A DNA stretch of 64,000 bases from an uncultured Gemmatimonadales bacterium (lineage in GTDB: Bacteria; Gemmatimonadota; Gemmatimonadetes; Palauibacterales; Palauibacteraceae), in assembly GCA_947259585.1 (NCBI GenBank), contig CAMYMV010000014.1, positions 71,398 through 135,397 of the forward strand. The letters run 5' to 3'. This document shows, piece after piece, positions 9,119 through 18,019 of this stretch; position 1 is the stretch's first letter, and the number at the start of each line of letters is the position of its first letter. A model generated the notes under the pieces. It was not told where the DNA came from and ran no database searches. It saw only the letters and a program-made list of their open reading frames with translations. The translations under genes were made by a program, and so were the position numbers.

Positions 9119-10024
9119 TCAGCCGGCAAGCCCGAGAGCGGTGCGGACGGTCGCCGCGTGGATACAGATCGTGTCGTCCGTGTTCACGGCGTAGCCGCCC
9201 GCGAGCACGACGGCGACGGGCACTCCCAGGTCGCGGAGCGTTTCGAGAACGAACGAGTCGCGCTCGGCCAGCCCCTCGAGCGTCAGGTCGAGTCCGCCCA
9301 GCTGATCCTTTCGATAGGGGTCTGCCCCGGCGAGATAGAAGGCGAGATCCGGTCGATGCCCCTCGAGAAACGCCGGCAGGTGCCGGCTGAGCAGCTCGAG
9401 ATACTCCTGGTCGCCGGTTCCGTCCCGAAGCCCGATGTCCGCGTCGCTGGGCGGCTTGGTGATTGGGTAGTTCCACTCCTGGTGCATGGAATACGTCGCG
9501 GTCCTGTCGTCGTCGGCGAAGATCGCTGCCGTCCCGTTTCCCTGGTGGACGTCCAGGTCCACCACGACGGCTCGGTCCACCTCTCCACCTGCCTGCAGGG
9601 CTCGGATTGCCACGGCCACGTCATTGATCAAGCAGAATCCCTCGCCGTGATCAGGGAAGGCATGGTGGAAGCCTCCGCCGAGATGGACCCCCACTCCCTC
9701 TTCCAGAGCGAGCCGACCGGCCAGAATGGATCCGCCCGCGCAAAGACGCGATGCGGCGGCGAGCTCGCGCGAGAACGGCACCTCGAGCTGGATGCGCTCC
9801 GCCATCGTCAGGTCATCGCTCTCGATCTTCCGCAGGTACTCCGGCGAATGAACGAGCAACAGCTGCTCGTCCGACGCCGGTTGCGGCCGGATCAGGTCGG
9901 ACTCCGAGATCACCTCTTCCGCGAGCAGTCGGTCGCGGATCAATCGGTACTTGAGGGTGGGGAAGACGTGTGGGCCGATCTCTACCTCGTACGATGGGTC
10001 GAAGACGACGTGAGGCCGGCTCAT
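9119..10024 (-). CDS. Histone deacetylase family protein (AcuC/HDAC-like amidohydrolase)
   Basis: A 301-residue zinc-dependent deacetylase fold. The active-site pair H120-H121 lies in GGGFHHAFPDHGEGFC, followed by LINDVAVA; the zinc ligands D158 and H160 are in VVDLDVHQGNG, and the third Asp is in YLAGADPY. Length and motifs fit the bacterial class IV/HDAC11-like group, which acts on small acetyl-amides or acyl-lysines. It is the last gene of a four-gene operon and starts 10 bases after the TPP enzyme gene. ATG 10024 gives the family N-terminus RPHVVFDPSYE. The physiological substrate is unknown. Confidence 0.92.
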   Translation of the reverse strand: MSRPHVVFDPSYEVEIGPHVFPTLKYRLIRDRLLAEEVISESDLIRPQPASDEQLLLVHSPEYLRKIESDDLTMAERIQLEVPFSRELAAASRLCAGGSILAGRLALEEGVGVHLGGGFHHAFPDHGEGFCLINDVAVAIRALQAGGEVDRAVVVDLDVHQGNGTAAIFADDDRTATYSMHQEWNYPITKPPSDADIGLRDGTGDQEYLELLSRHLPAFLEGHRPDLAFYLAGADPYRKDQLGGLDLTLEGLAERDSFVLETLRDLGVPVAVVLAGGYAVNTDDTICIHAATVRTALGLAG

Positions 10025-10034
10025 GGCGTTCCGA

Positions 10035-11777
10035 TCAGGATCGGTCGGGACCCGCCAGCGATCCCAGGACGCGCCGTCCGAGGGCCCGGCCCACGAAGCG
10101 GAGGCGGTCCGCCCAGGGGAGACGGCCGAAAGCCGTCCGCACGACACCCTTCGTGAAGTACGTCTTTTCCGAGTAGTCGATGGCCACCTCGACCATCGCC
10201 GGCCGTCCCGCTTCGATGGTGGAAGCCGACCAATCGACGGCCTCTTCGACATCGGCGTTCGACCCGAGGCGCCGGTAGTCGATCCCCACGGCCCTCGACA
10301 GGGCGGAGAGGTCGTAGTCCGGAAGCTCGCTGCTGGTTCGGCGGCTCAGGGCGATGTCCTGAAACTGAGAGATCTGAGCGAGCTCCCGGTCACGCAGGAC
10401 GAAGACGGCGGTGGCGGCGCCCTCCCGGGCGGCCGTGAGCAGCTCGAGGCCGGTCATGAGAAACGCACCGTCCCCGGGCAGGGAGACCACCGGCACGCCG
10501 GGACACGCGAGGGCGGCGCCGATGGAGGCAGGCACGGCGTACCCCATGCAGGAGTAGTCCACAGGTGCCAGGAATCGGCCCGGTGCCTCGAGGCGCAGCC
10601 ACTCCATGGCCAGGAAGGTCCCGTTTCCGCTGTCCGTGGCGTACACCGTCTCCGCCGGGAAGCGAGCCTGGAGGGTGCGGAAGAGGTTCGAGGGGGAGAC
10701 GCCAGACTCTCCCTCCGACCCGCGAGCGCCGGCGACCTCGGCGTGCCCGTCCGCAATCCGTCCACGCAACTCCTCATCAGCGCCTCTCGGTCTCAGCTCG
10801 GCGAGAAGGGCCCGCATCACGGCGCCCGCATCCCCGACGACCTTGACGGCCGCCTCGAAGTTGCGGCCGGGCACGGCGGGGTCGATGTCGACGTGGATCA
10901 GGGCGCCGGGTGGCCTAAGACCGTAGCTCCCGGTGCCCACCTCGGAGAAGCGACACCCGATGGCCAGCGTGGCGTCACTGCTCTCGGCCACGCGTCGAGT
11001 GAACGGAGGTGCCGCATCGCCGAATCCGGGCCAGAGGAAAAGCGGGTGACTCTCGGGGAAGACCCCCTTGCCCTGGATCGTCGTTGCCACAGGGGCCTCC
11101 AGCCGCTCCGCCAGCTCCACGAGCACCTCCGAGGCACCGGCCGCCCCGAAGCCCACGTAGAGAAGCGGCCGCTTCGCTCCCTCGAGCGTCTCCAGGGAGC
11201 GCAGGATGGTCTCCCGGTCGAGTGGCGGACCGTCCCGCTGCTCTCCCCCCACGGCCTTCTGCTCGACCGATTCCTGCGCCAGGTAGTGGTCTGCCGGCAC
11301 CTCCACCAGCACCGGCCCCGGGGCGCCCGCCCGCGCGATCGCGCAGCCGCGGCGCACCGTCCGATAGACCTCGTCGCGGCGGCTGGCACGAAGCGCTTCC
11401 TTCACGACGGGAGCGGCAATCGCCATCTGGTCGACGTCGTGCAGCTGGTAGGCGCTGTCGCTCTCGAGCCGGATGCCGCAAGCGAGCACGAGCATGGGGA
11501 CGTTGTCGAGGTAGGCTTCGGCGATTCCCGAGAGGGCGTGGGTGAGGCCGGCTCCGGGCACCACGTTGACGCAGGCCATCCGGCCGGAGGCTCGCCAGTG
11601 CCCATCCGCCATGAAGGAGGCCGACTGCTCGTCCGTCACCAGCACCGGGCGGACGACTTCGGAAGCTGCCAGCGCGTCGTAGAGCTCGATGTTGTGCGTG
11701 CCGGGGATGCCGAAGGCGTGCGCGATGCCCTCGTCTTCGAGCGCGCGCACGACAGCCTGCGCCGCAGTCAGCCTCAT
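10035..11777 (-). CDS. Thiamine pyrophosphate-dependent enzyme, acetolactate synthase large-subunit-like
   Basis: A 580-residue TPP enzyme with PYR, central and PP domains. The N-terminal AFGIPGTHNIELYDAL and the catalytic Glu50 in VTDEQSASFMADG are intact. The PP-domain motif begins LPGDGAFLMTGLELLTA, but the end of the motif, usually NN, reads VFVLRDRE. The Asn that normally helps bind Mg-TPP is therefore replaced, with Asp one place on as a possible substitute. The first ATG overlaps the GMC stop as ATGA, indicating translational coupling. No acetolactate synthase small subunit or branched-chain genes are adjacent, so a decarboxylase or carboligase role with the GMC oxidoreductase is as likely as acetolactate synthesis. 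Confidence 0.88.
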   Translation of the reverse strand: MRLTAAQAVVRALEDEGIAHAFGIPGTHNIELYDALAASEVVRPVLVTDEQSASFMADGHWRASGRMACVNVVPGAGLTHALSGIAEAYLDNVPMLVLACGIRLESDSAYQLHDVDQMAIAAPVVKEALRASRRDEVYRTVRRGCAIARAGAPGPVLVEVPADHYLAQESVEQKAVGGEQRDGPPLDRETILRSLETLEGAKRPLLYVGFGAAGASEVLVELAERLEAPVATTIQGKGVFPESHPLFLWPGFGDAAPPFTRRVAESSDATLAIGCRFSEVGTGSYGLRPPGALIHVDIDPAVPGRNFEAAVKVVGDAGAVMRALLAELRPRGADEELRGRIADGHAEVAGARGSEGESGVSPSNLFRTLQARFPAETVYATDSGNGTFLAMEWLRLEAPGRFLAPVDYSCMGYAVPASIGAALACPGVPVVSLPGDGAFLMTGLELLTAAREGAATAVFVLRDRELAQISQFQDIALSRRTSSELPDYDLSALSRAVGIDYRRLGSNADVEEAVDWSASTIEAGRPAMVEVAIDYSEKTYFTKGVVRTAFGRLPWADRLRFVGRALGRRVLGSLAGPDRS

Positions 11778-13270
11778 CGAAGCAGGTCCTCCCGGATCGC
11801 CTCGGCCGCCCGATCGGCCAGTGCCATGATCGTCAGATATGGGTTGATCCGGAGAGAGTCGGGGAAGAGGCTCGAGTCGGCCACCCGGAGCCACGAGTGC
11901 CCGTGCACGCGGCCCCACGAGTCGGTCACCGAGTCGCCGGCCGAGCTGCCCATGCCGCAGCCGCCCATCAGGTGCGCGGCCGAGACCGGAACCGTGCCGG
12001 CGAGGAAATGCTCGGGCCGGATTCGCTCGTCGATCTCGCTCGCCTCCGTCGCCCGAAGCTCCGGCGGGCTGGCCAGCGGCACGTGCACGCGCTCCGCCCC
12101 GGCTCCGAAGAAGATCCTCGCCGATGCCCGGGTGCCGGCAGCGAGCGCCCGCACCACTTCATCGGTGAAGCGATAGTGCACGACGGGTCGGCCTCCGGAG
12201 TCCACCGCGACCCGGTTCCCGGCCGTGGCCCGGTCGCAGGCCAACACGAGGATCATCTGAAGGCGGGGAAACGCACGCAGGAAGCTCTCGTTCGTCGCGC
12301 CGAAGCCGATCAGGCTCTTGGCGGTCACGAAGGGAAAGTACATGCAGGTCTCAAGCACGTAGCCTTCCTCCACGGCACGGTCGACGTAGTAGCTCTTCGG
12401 ATGGCCGACATCGTTGGTGATCTCGCGCGAGTGCTCACCGACGAGGATGAAGGCGGGGTGGCAGGTGAAACCCTCTCCAAGCCGGGGCAGCCGCTCTCCG
12501 AAGCCGGAGTGCTGAAGGAGGGCCGGAGAGCCGAGCGCTCCGCCGGCCACGACGACGGTGCCCGCGCGAACCCGATACTCGCCAGGCTCCCATTCCGGCG
12601 GGCCGCCCTTTCCCCCTGCCGGTGCGGCTGACACCCGGACGACGACGAGCTTCTCCTCGATACGCGTCGCTTCGGCGCGAGACACCACCTCGACGCCCCG
12701 TCTTTCCGCGGCCGGAAGTTGCACGCGATCCGTTCCCTGCTTGGCCGCGTTCGGGCAGCCGAGGTTGCAGAGGCTGGATCCGCGGCAGCCCTTCACGTTG
12801 ACCGGAAACTGCCGCGCCTCGAAACCGGCCCGCACACACCCCGCCTCGAACAGCGTGTTGTTCTCGTTGATCTCGAACGGATCGAGCAGGTGAACGTTGT
12901 TCTGCCCCGCGAAGTGGCGGCAGCGCTCCGCCAGATCCGTGTGGGAGAGCCCCGGAATTGCCCAGCTCTCTACGACCCGGGGCTCGGGAACGAGCGACGT
13001 GCCGGTGTAGACGGCGGTCGATCCACCGTACACTCGGCCGAAGGCGAGCGTCATCGTTCCATCGGCCGTGAGAAAGCCTCCCGAGTCGGCGTACAGAGCT
13101 TCCGCCATCTCGATCTCCTCGCCGGTAAACTCCTCGTCGGCCAGCCTCGGACCCTGCTCGATCACCAGGACGCGCCGTCCCTGCTCGGCGAGAGGCGCGA
13201 GTCCCAGAGCCACCGTCCCTCCGCCTGCCCCGGAGCCGATGATCACGACATCGTACTCGCGGTCGATCAC
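11774..13270 (-). CDS. GMC-family FAD-dependent oxidoreductase
   Basis: About 498 residues from GTG 13270. The FAD Rossmann motif GSGAGGGTVALGLA follows the start directly, then VLVIEQGPRLADEEF, and the C-terminal GMC region has HLMGGCGMG and a conserved PYLTIMALADRAAE end. GMC enzymes oxidise alcohols, sugars or sterols to carbonyls. The cysteine-containing CRGSSLCNLGCPNAAK segment resembles the [3Fe-4S]-type insertion found in sugar dehydrogenases paired with a small subunit. GTG overlaps the stop of the upstream small protein as GTGA, and the stop overlaps the TPP enzyme start. An open extension upstream of 13270 is composition-driven and overlaps that gene, so I did not use it. Confidence 0.9.
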   Translation of the reverse strand: MIDREYDVVIIGSGAGGGTVALGLAPLAEQGRRVLVIEQGPRLADEEFTGEEIEMAEALYADSGGFLTADGTMTLAFGRVYGGSTAVYTGTSLVPEPRVVESWAIPGLSHTDLAERCRHFAGQNNVHLLDPFEINENNTLFEAGCVRAGFEARQFPVNVKGCRGSSLCNLGCPNAAKQGTDRVQLPAAERRGVEVVSRAEATRIEEKLVVVRVSAAPAGGKGGPPEWEPGEYRVRAGTVVVAGGALGSPALLQHSGFGERLPRLGEGFTCHPAFILVGEHSREITNDVGHPKSYYVDRAVEEGYVLETCMYFPFVTAKSLIGFGATNESFLRAFPRLQMILVLACDRATAGNRVAVDSGGRPVVHYRFTDEVVRALAAGTRASARIFFGAGAERVHVPLASPPELRATEASEIDERIRPEHFLAGTVPVSAAHLMGGCGMGSSAGDSVTDSWGRVHGHSWLRVADSSLFPDSLRINPYLTIMALADRAAEAIREDLLR

Positions 13271-13779
13271 GTACCGCCTCCGGGCCCATCGTTCGATTCG
13301 TCCGGCACGTCGTCCGATTCGTCCGGCACGTCGTCCGATCCGTCGGTGAGGTCGCCCATCAGGGCGGCCCAACCGCCGGGGTCGGCGCGGTATCCGACGC
13401 TGCGGCGGACGTCGGGTCGTCCGTAGTAGCCCAGGAGAACGAGCGTCCGCAGGCCCCAGAAGCCGCGGCGCAGGAGGGGGGTGGCGGAGCGCTGCACCCC
13501 CTCGAGGATCTCGGTCCTGCGAGCGGAGTCCATGCGGCTGAAGCGTCGCCCATGGCGGAGCAGCGGGCCCCACTCCAGGGCAAGCACGAGGAGACGAAGC
13601 TGCCGTTTGAGACGAGGGGGGCGCGTGCGGAGCGCTGCCTCGATCCGCGCTTCGACATCCAGCCACCCCTCCGCATCCAGCCGAGCGGCGCCAGGGACGA
13701 TCGTGACGGCGAGCGAGCGCAACGCGCCGCGCAGGGGCGGAGTCGGCGGAGCAAGCGGAGCAAGCGGTGGCGACGTCAC
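13267..13779 (-). CDS. Small protein paired with GMC oxidoreductase (possible gluconate 2-dehydrogenase subunit 3-like)
   Basis: A 170-residue protein with an N-terminal Pro-rich stretch, a helical core (LRSLAVTIVPGAARLD, RFSRMDSARRTEILEGV, GFWGLRTLVLLGYYGRPDVRRSVGY) and an acidic tail with two exact SDDVPDE repeats and a third degenerate one. The helical core resembles small subunits or N-terminal extensions that accompany GMC sugar/alcohol dehydrogenases, which often help export or electron transfer. Its stop overlaps the GMC start (GTGA), supporting a complex. No Tat motif or haem site is visible. The function assignment rests mainly on context. Confidence 0.65.
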   Translation of the reverse strand: MTSPPLAPLAPPTPPLRGALRSLAVTIVPGAARLDAEGWLDVEARIEAALRTRPPRLKRQLRLLVLALEWGPLLRHGRRFSRMDSARRTEILEGVQRSATPLLRRGFWGLRTLVLLGYYGRPDVRRSVGYRADPGGWAALMGDLTDGSDDVPDESDDVPDESNDGPGGGT

Positions 13780-13888
13780 GTCGCGAACGATAGAGAGCTG
13801 CCTGAGGGGGGAGCAAGCAGGCCCCGGGGTGGTAGGACTCGTCCGGGACCCAGAGGACTGCTGATCCGAGTGGAAGACGGAGGAGCGA

Positions 13889-14668
13889 ATGGAAGCGCCG
13901 CTTTTTCAGGTCGATGCGTTCACCGACCGGATCTTCGCCGGCAACCCCGCGGCGGTATGTCTGCTCCCGCGGTGGCCGGATGCCGGTGCGATGCAGGCGA
14001 TCGCCTCCGAGAACAACCTCTCCGAGACCGCTTTCCTCGTCGGCGGAGGCTCCGAGTACCAGCTCCGCTGGTTCACGCCGGTCTCCGAAGTGGATCTGTG
14101 CGGGCACGCCACGCTCGCCTCGGCCTTCGTCCTGTTCGAGCGTTTTGGCGTTGATGGTGCGGTGACGTTCGACACCCGAAAGGGGGAGCTCTCGGTCCGG
14201 CGGGATGATGAGGGACTTCTGCGGATGGACTTCCCGGCACTGCCGGCGAAGCCCGCCTCTTCGCCCGAGGGGATGCTGGAAGCGCTCGGTGGGTCACCCA
14301 CCGACGTTCTGCTGGCGGACGATTATCTGGTCCGCTACTCGGAAGAGCGGGCGGTGCGGGAAGTCGATCCCGATCTTGCCGCCCTCAGCGGCCTCGGAGC
14401 GCGCGGTGTCATCGTGACCGCACCCGGTGACACCGTGGATTTCGTCTCCCGCTTTTTCGCGCCCGACCTGGGCGTCCCGGAGGACCCGGTCACCGGTTCG
14501 GCTCATTGCACGCTCACGCCCTACTGGGCGGATCAACTCGGCAAGAATCGCCTGCATGCGCACCAGGTCTCTCGGAGGGGCGGGGAGCTCTGGTGCGAGC
14601 TCAGAGGAGACAGGGTGGAGATCTCCGGTAACGCCGTCCTCTATCTCTCGGGCTCGATCCGCTTCTGA
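13889..14668 (+). CDS. PhzF family isomerase
   Basis: A 259-residue protein with the PhzF start QVDAFTDRIFAGNPAAVCLL and the catalytic Glu46 in ENNLSETAFLV. The second lobe has EDPVTGSAHCTLTPYW, a strong PhzF signature. PhzF-fold enzymes are isomerases; only some act in phenazine biosynthesis and no other phz gene is present, so the substrate is unknown. A GGAGG Shine-Dalgarno precedes ATG 13889. The gene is divergent from the GMC operon across about 110 bases that must hold both promoters. Confidence 0.9.
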   Translation: MEAPLFQVDAFTDRIFAGNPAAVCLLPRWPDAGAMQAIASENNLSETAFLVGGGSEYQLRWFTPVSEVDLCGHATLASAFVLFERFGVDGAVTFDTRKGELSVRRDDEGLLRMDFPALPAKPASSPEGMLEALGGSPTDVLLADDYLVRYSEERAVREVDPDLAALSGLGARGVIVTAPGDTVDFVSRFFAPDLGVPEDPVTGSAHCTLTPYWADQLGKNRLHAHQVSRRGGELWCELRGDRVEISGNAVLYLSGSIRF

Positions 14669-14697
14669 GCGGGGGGCCTGGCCCGCTACGCCTCCGG

Positions 14698-14718
14698 GCC
14701 GTCACGAAGCCTGACGGC
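14698..14718. terminator. Hairpin between convergent genes
   Basis: A perfect 7-bp stem (GCCGTCA / TGACGGC) with a 7-base loop lies in the 52-base gap between the ends of phzF and the DUF1501 gene. It has no T-tract on either side, so it is at best a weak or factor-assisted bidirectional terminator. Confidence 0.35.
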
Positions 14719-14720
14719 GT

Positions 14721-16049
14721 TCAGCCCAGGACGCCCGCGAAGCTCGATGGATCGACCCGGTAGCCGGGGAAGACTCGCTCGAGCTTTTCCGCGCCCAGAT
14801 GCCCGCTCACGACTTCAGCGAACACGTCTCGGAAATCGGTGGTGATCGCCAGGTCGCGTCCCTCGTACAGCTGCTCGCGCTCCAGGCCCGGCCAGCTCCC
14901 GAGCACGCGGCCGCCCGCCGTCGCTCCCCCGAGTATCAGCATGCAGTTCCCGTGGCCGTGGTCCGTTCCGCCCGAGCCGTTCTCCGCCGCGGTACGGCCG
15001 AACTCGGACATGGTGACGACGACGACATCCTCGATCCGGTCGCCCAGATCGTCGTGGAACGCCCGGATGCCGCTCCCGAGCTCGGCCAGACGGTTGGCCA
15101 ACTGCCCCTGGGCACCCCCCTGCGCAAGGTGCGTGTCCCAGCCTCCGATGTCCGTGAACGCCACCTCCAGCCCCACGTCGGCCTTGATCAGCTGAGCGAT
15201 CTGCTGCAGCGAGCGGCCGAAGTCGCCGCGGGGATAGTCGACACCGGCCCGCGGCCGATACTGGAGCGGATCGGTCCGACGAATGAGCTCGATCGCCTCG
15301 AAGGAGTCGCTGGCCGCGCCGGCGATGAGGTCGTCCTCCTCGCTTCTGTACATCCGCTCGAACACCGATTCGAGCTCCGGGCTGCGGCCGCCGGCGATCC
15401 CGAAGCGCTCGAGATCCGCGATAGCGACCGTCGGATACGAGCCCCGAAGGGCCCGCGGCATCTCCGCCCCCATGGCCACGCCCCGCAAGGGAGACGACTC
15501 GGCCATGCCCACCTGACCGCTCGCGTGATCCGCGCTGTGGGCCGCGCCGTCCGCCAGCGTCCGGCCCTCGCACGAACACGCGTTCTCGGTCATCAAGCGG
15601 TTCATCCACCCGTCGCGCGTCGACTTGACCCCCGGCGTTCCCGACTCCATGAAGTCCTGCGCGTCGAAGTGCGAGCGCGTCGGATGGGGCGAGCCGGAGG
15701 CGTGCAGGATCGCCAGCCCACCCTCCTGATAGAGGTCGTAAAGGCCCCGAAGCGACGGATGAAGCCCGAAGAACCCGTCCAGGTCGATCGCCGACGCCCC
15801 GTCTCCCCGAGATGGTTGCGGTACGGCGATGGAGCGGCGAACGCGGTAATAGGCCTTCTCTTCGAAAGGCACGACCATGTTCAGCCCATCCACCGCGCCG
15901 CGCTGGAAGATGAAGACGACCGTCTTCTGGCGGCCGATCGATCGCGTTTCGGCCAGCAGGGTTCGGGTCAGGAAAGCGGGGGGCAGACCTATGGCCACGA
16001 GGCCCACCGCCCCCTGCTTGAGGAAGATCCGTCGGTTGATCGGTCGCAT
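14721..16049 (-). CDS. DUF1501 domain protein, Tat-exported
   Basis: A 442-residue protein beginning with a twin-arginine signal (NRRIFLKQGAVGLVAIGLPP), so it is exported folded. The body has the DUF1501 pattern: VVFIFQRGAVDGLNMVVP, ASGSPHPTRSHFDAQDFME, GGWDTHLAQGG and MSEFGRTAAENGSGGTDHGH. The family has an alkaline-phosphatase/sulfatase-like fold. It follows the DUF1800 gene by 28 bases on the same strand, the standard pairing for these families in Planctomycetes, Gemmatimonadota and relatives. The biochemical role of the pair is not established. ATG 16049 has GGGGG upstream; GTG 16052 is the alternative. Confidence 0.9.
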   Translation of the reverse strand: MRPINRRIFLKQGAVGLVAIGLPPAFLTRTLLAETRSIGRQKTVVFIFQRGAVDGLNMVVPFEEKAYYRVRRSIAVPQPSRGDGASAIDLDGFFGLHPSLRGLYDLYQEGGLAILHASGSPHPTRSHFDAQDFMESGTPGVKSTRDGWMNRLMTENACSCEGRTLADGAAHSADHASGQVGMAESSPLRGVAMGAEMPRALRGSYPTVAIADLERFGIAGGRSPELESVFERMYRSEEDDLIAGAASDSFEAIELIRRTDPLQYRPRAGVDYPRGDFGRSLQQIAQLIKADVGLEVAFTDIGGWDTHLAQGGAQGQLANRLAELGSGIRAFHDDLGDRIEDVVVVTMSEFGRTAAENGSGGTDHGHGNCMLILGGATAGGRVLGSWPGLEREQLYEGRDLAITTDFRDVFAEVVSGHLGAEKLERVFPGYRVDPSSFAGVLG

Positions 16050-16077
16050 CACATCCCCCTTACGGCTCTCTCGCCGC

Positions 16078-17907
16078 TCAGCGGTGCTGGAACTCGGGTG
16101 ATCCGAGAGCGAGACCGAGAGCGAGCTCGTTCGGTCCGGCTCCCCGGCGCAGCTCGGCGAGCGCCCCCTCGAGGCCGGCGAAGTCGCTGCGCATCTCCGT
16201 CTCGATCACGTCCCGCAACGCGGCCGTCCCCGAGCCGGGCAGCAGATCGGCGAGCATGCGATCCACCGGCTGTCGCGACAGGGAACCGGGGATCCGAACG
16301 TTCTGGATCCCCCCCGTCGCCATCGCGAGACCGAGGTTCATCCGCTGCAGGAGGGCCGCCCCGCTCGCCCATTCCTCGGACTCCGCCGGATAGCCGGTCG
16401 GCGGCGACGACATGTACGGTATCTGGTCCAGGGCGCGCAGCTGCTCCCCCAACCCTCTCGAGGGGCCGAACTCGGCCCCCGTCACCCTGAGCGCGCTGGC
16501 GACGAGCTCGAACGGGGTCTTCAGCTTCCCGCCGATGTTCGCCGGATCGTAGAAGCGCTCCGAGGTGAACAGGGCTCGCGTGACCTCGCGCAGGTCGCCG
16601 CGGGTCTCGAGGAAGACCGCTGTCAGTTCGTCCACGAGCGCCTGAGGCGGGTCGTCCGCGACGAAGGCCTGCACCAGCTTGGTCACCAAGTGCCGGGCGG
16701 TCGACGGGTGCACGGCCAGCATGCGGAGCACGTCGAGCCCATCCTCGATCCCTCTTCCCGCGGGAAGCGAACGTCCCATGACCGTCTTCTCGCCGGGGTC
16801 GTGCCACTCGGCCCGAAAGACGAACTCACCCGCCGACGCGCCGCCGTCCGAGCTCATTCCCTTGTTGGCTCGGCTTCCGCCACCACGGCCGGGCAGCTGC
16901 ATGGTCCAGCCCGTGAAGGCGCGCGCCACCTCGATCACGTCGTCCTGCGTGTATCCGCCGTCGACACCCAGCGTGTGAAGCTCCAGAAGCTCACGGGCAT
17001 AGTTCTCGTTCAGGCCCCGTTCGCGGCCGCTTTGCCGCTTCATCGCCTCCTCGATCCGGGCGATCTGTTCCTCCGGCACGCCGCGCATCCGAAGCACGAC
17101 CTCGCGCTCCCGCGCCGACATGTTCTGGAAGCGGGATCGAGCCCGCTGCTGCTGACCCGCTCGCGGGTTCATCGAGTCCGGCACCTGGCTCTGCCAGTTG
17201 TCCAGGTACACGAGCATCGCAGGGTGCGAGGCGGTGGCGATGAGCATGTCCTCGAACTCGCCGAACACGTAAGGACGTATCGCCTCGCGCTCGTAATCGC
17301 CGATGAGCCAGCGGTCCGGCCCCTTGGCGAAGAAGACGTTGAAGTGATTGAACCAGAAGTCGGTCATCACTTCCTCGAGCTGCCGTTCCGAGTCCACCGC
17401 TCGAACCAGCTTGGCGCCGGCGAGGTCGAAGAGGATCCGGCTGGGGCTCTGGATGCCGAGTTCCCGCCGCATGCGCCGCATCTCGTCACGGGATAGGGAG
17501 TCCGGGTCGCCGAGGCGTGCCCGGACGACCTGGGGAGGCGGGTATGCCTCGTAGAGCTCCGAGACCGTCATCTCGACGGCCGGGAAAATGGCGAGCCGCT
17601 CCTCGAGCGCCGAGTCGTCGATTCTTTCCGGTGAGAGCTGCCGGTCGAGCCACGCCTCGGAGCCGAGGTCCAAGGCCTCGGCCAAATCCTGCGGGCGCAC
17701 GCCGTACGTGGCCCGCCTCAGGAGATGGAGCGCCCGGGTGGTATCAGCGGCGGCCCCCTCCCGGAACGGCGCCTGCGCCCAGGCCGCAGGCGCTGGGAGA
17801 GCGGTGAGAATGATCAGGATGGTGAGAATAACGCTGACGGCGAACGTTCTCGCCAAGGTCCTCCGACCCTTCTGCCAGTCCCCCGAACTGTCCGCTACCG
17901 TCCTCAT
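16078..17907 (-). CDS. DUF1800 domain protein, secreted
   Basis: About 609 residues with an N-terminal signal peptide (VILTILIILTALPAPAAWAQ). The family start is LHLLRRATYGVRPQDLAEAL, followed by VMTDFWFNHFNVFFAKG, NENYARELLELHTLGVDGGY, and EWHDPGEKTVMGRSLP. These are the hallmarks of DUF1800. It is transcribed just before the DUF1501 gene and almost certainly works with it in the periplasm or at the cell surface. ATG 17907 was chosen for GGAGAGG seven bases upstream; ATG/GTG starts further up would add an Arg-rich leader. Function is unknown. Confidence 0.9.
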   Translation of the reverse strand: MRTVADSSGDWQKGRRTLARTFAVSVILTILIILTALPAPAAWAQAPFREGAAADTTRALHLLRRATYGVRPQDLAEALDLGSEAWLDRQLSPERIDDSALEERLAIFPAVEMTVSELYEAYPPPQVVRARLGDPDSLSRDEMRRMRRELGIQSPSRILFDLAGAKLVRAVDSERQLEEVMTDFWFNHFNVFFAKGPDRWLIGDYEREAIRPYVFGEFEDMLIATASHPAMLVYLDNWQSQVPDSMNPRAGQQQRARSRFQNMSAREREVVLRMRGVPEEQIARIEEAMKRQSGRERGLNENYARELLELHTLGVDGGYTQDDVIEVARAFTGWTMQLPGRGGGSRANKGMSSDGGASAGEFVFRAEWHDPGEKTVMGRSLPAGRGIEDGLDVLRMLAVHPSTARHLVTKLVQAFVADDPPQALVDELTAVFLETRGDLREVTRALFTSERFYDPANIGGKLKTPFELVASALRVTGAEFGPSRGLGEQLRALDQIPYMSSPPTGYPAESEEWASGAALLQRMNLGLAMATGGIQNVRIPGSLSRQPVDRMLADLLPGSGTAALRDVIETEMRSDFAGLEGALAELRRGAGPNELALGLALGSPEFQHR

Positions 17908-18019
17908 CCTCCGACCTCTCCTGCCTGCACCCATCCGCAAGCGGCCGCGGTCACGTTCACGGCCGGTCTCCGTTCGTGGTGACGCGAAGGATGGGAGCTT
18001 CGTTAACCGGATCGGCCGG

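Noticed and set aside
13270..14107. N-terminal extension of the GMC oxidoreductase of about 280 residues
   Set aside because: It overlaps the small-subunit gene and the phzF promoter, is low-complexity Arg/Pro-rich, and the GTG start at 13270 fits the family N-terminus.
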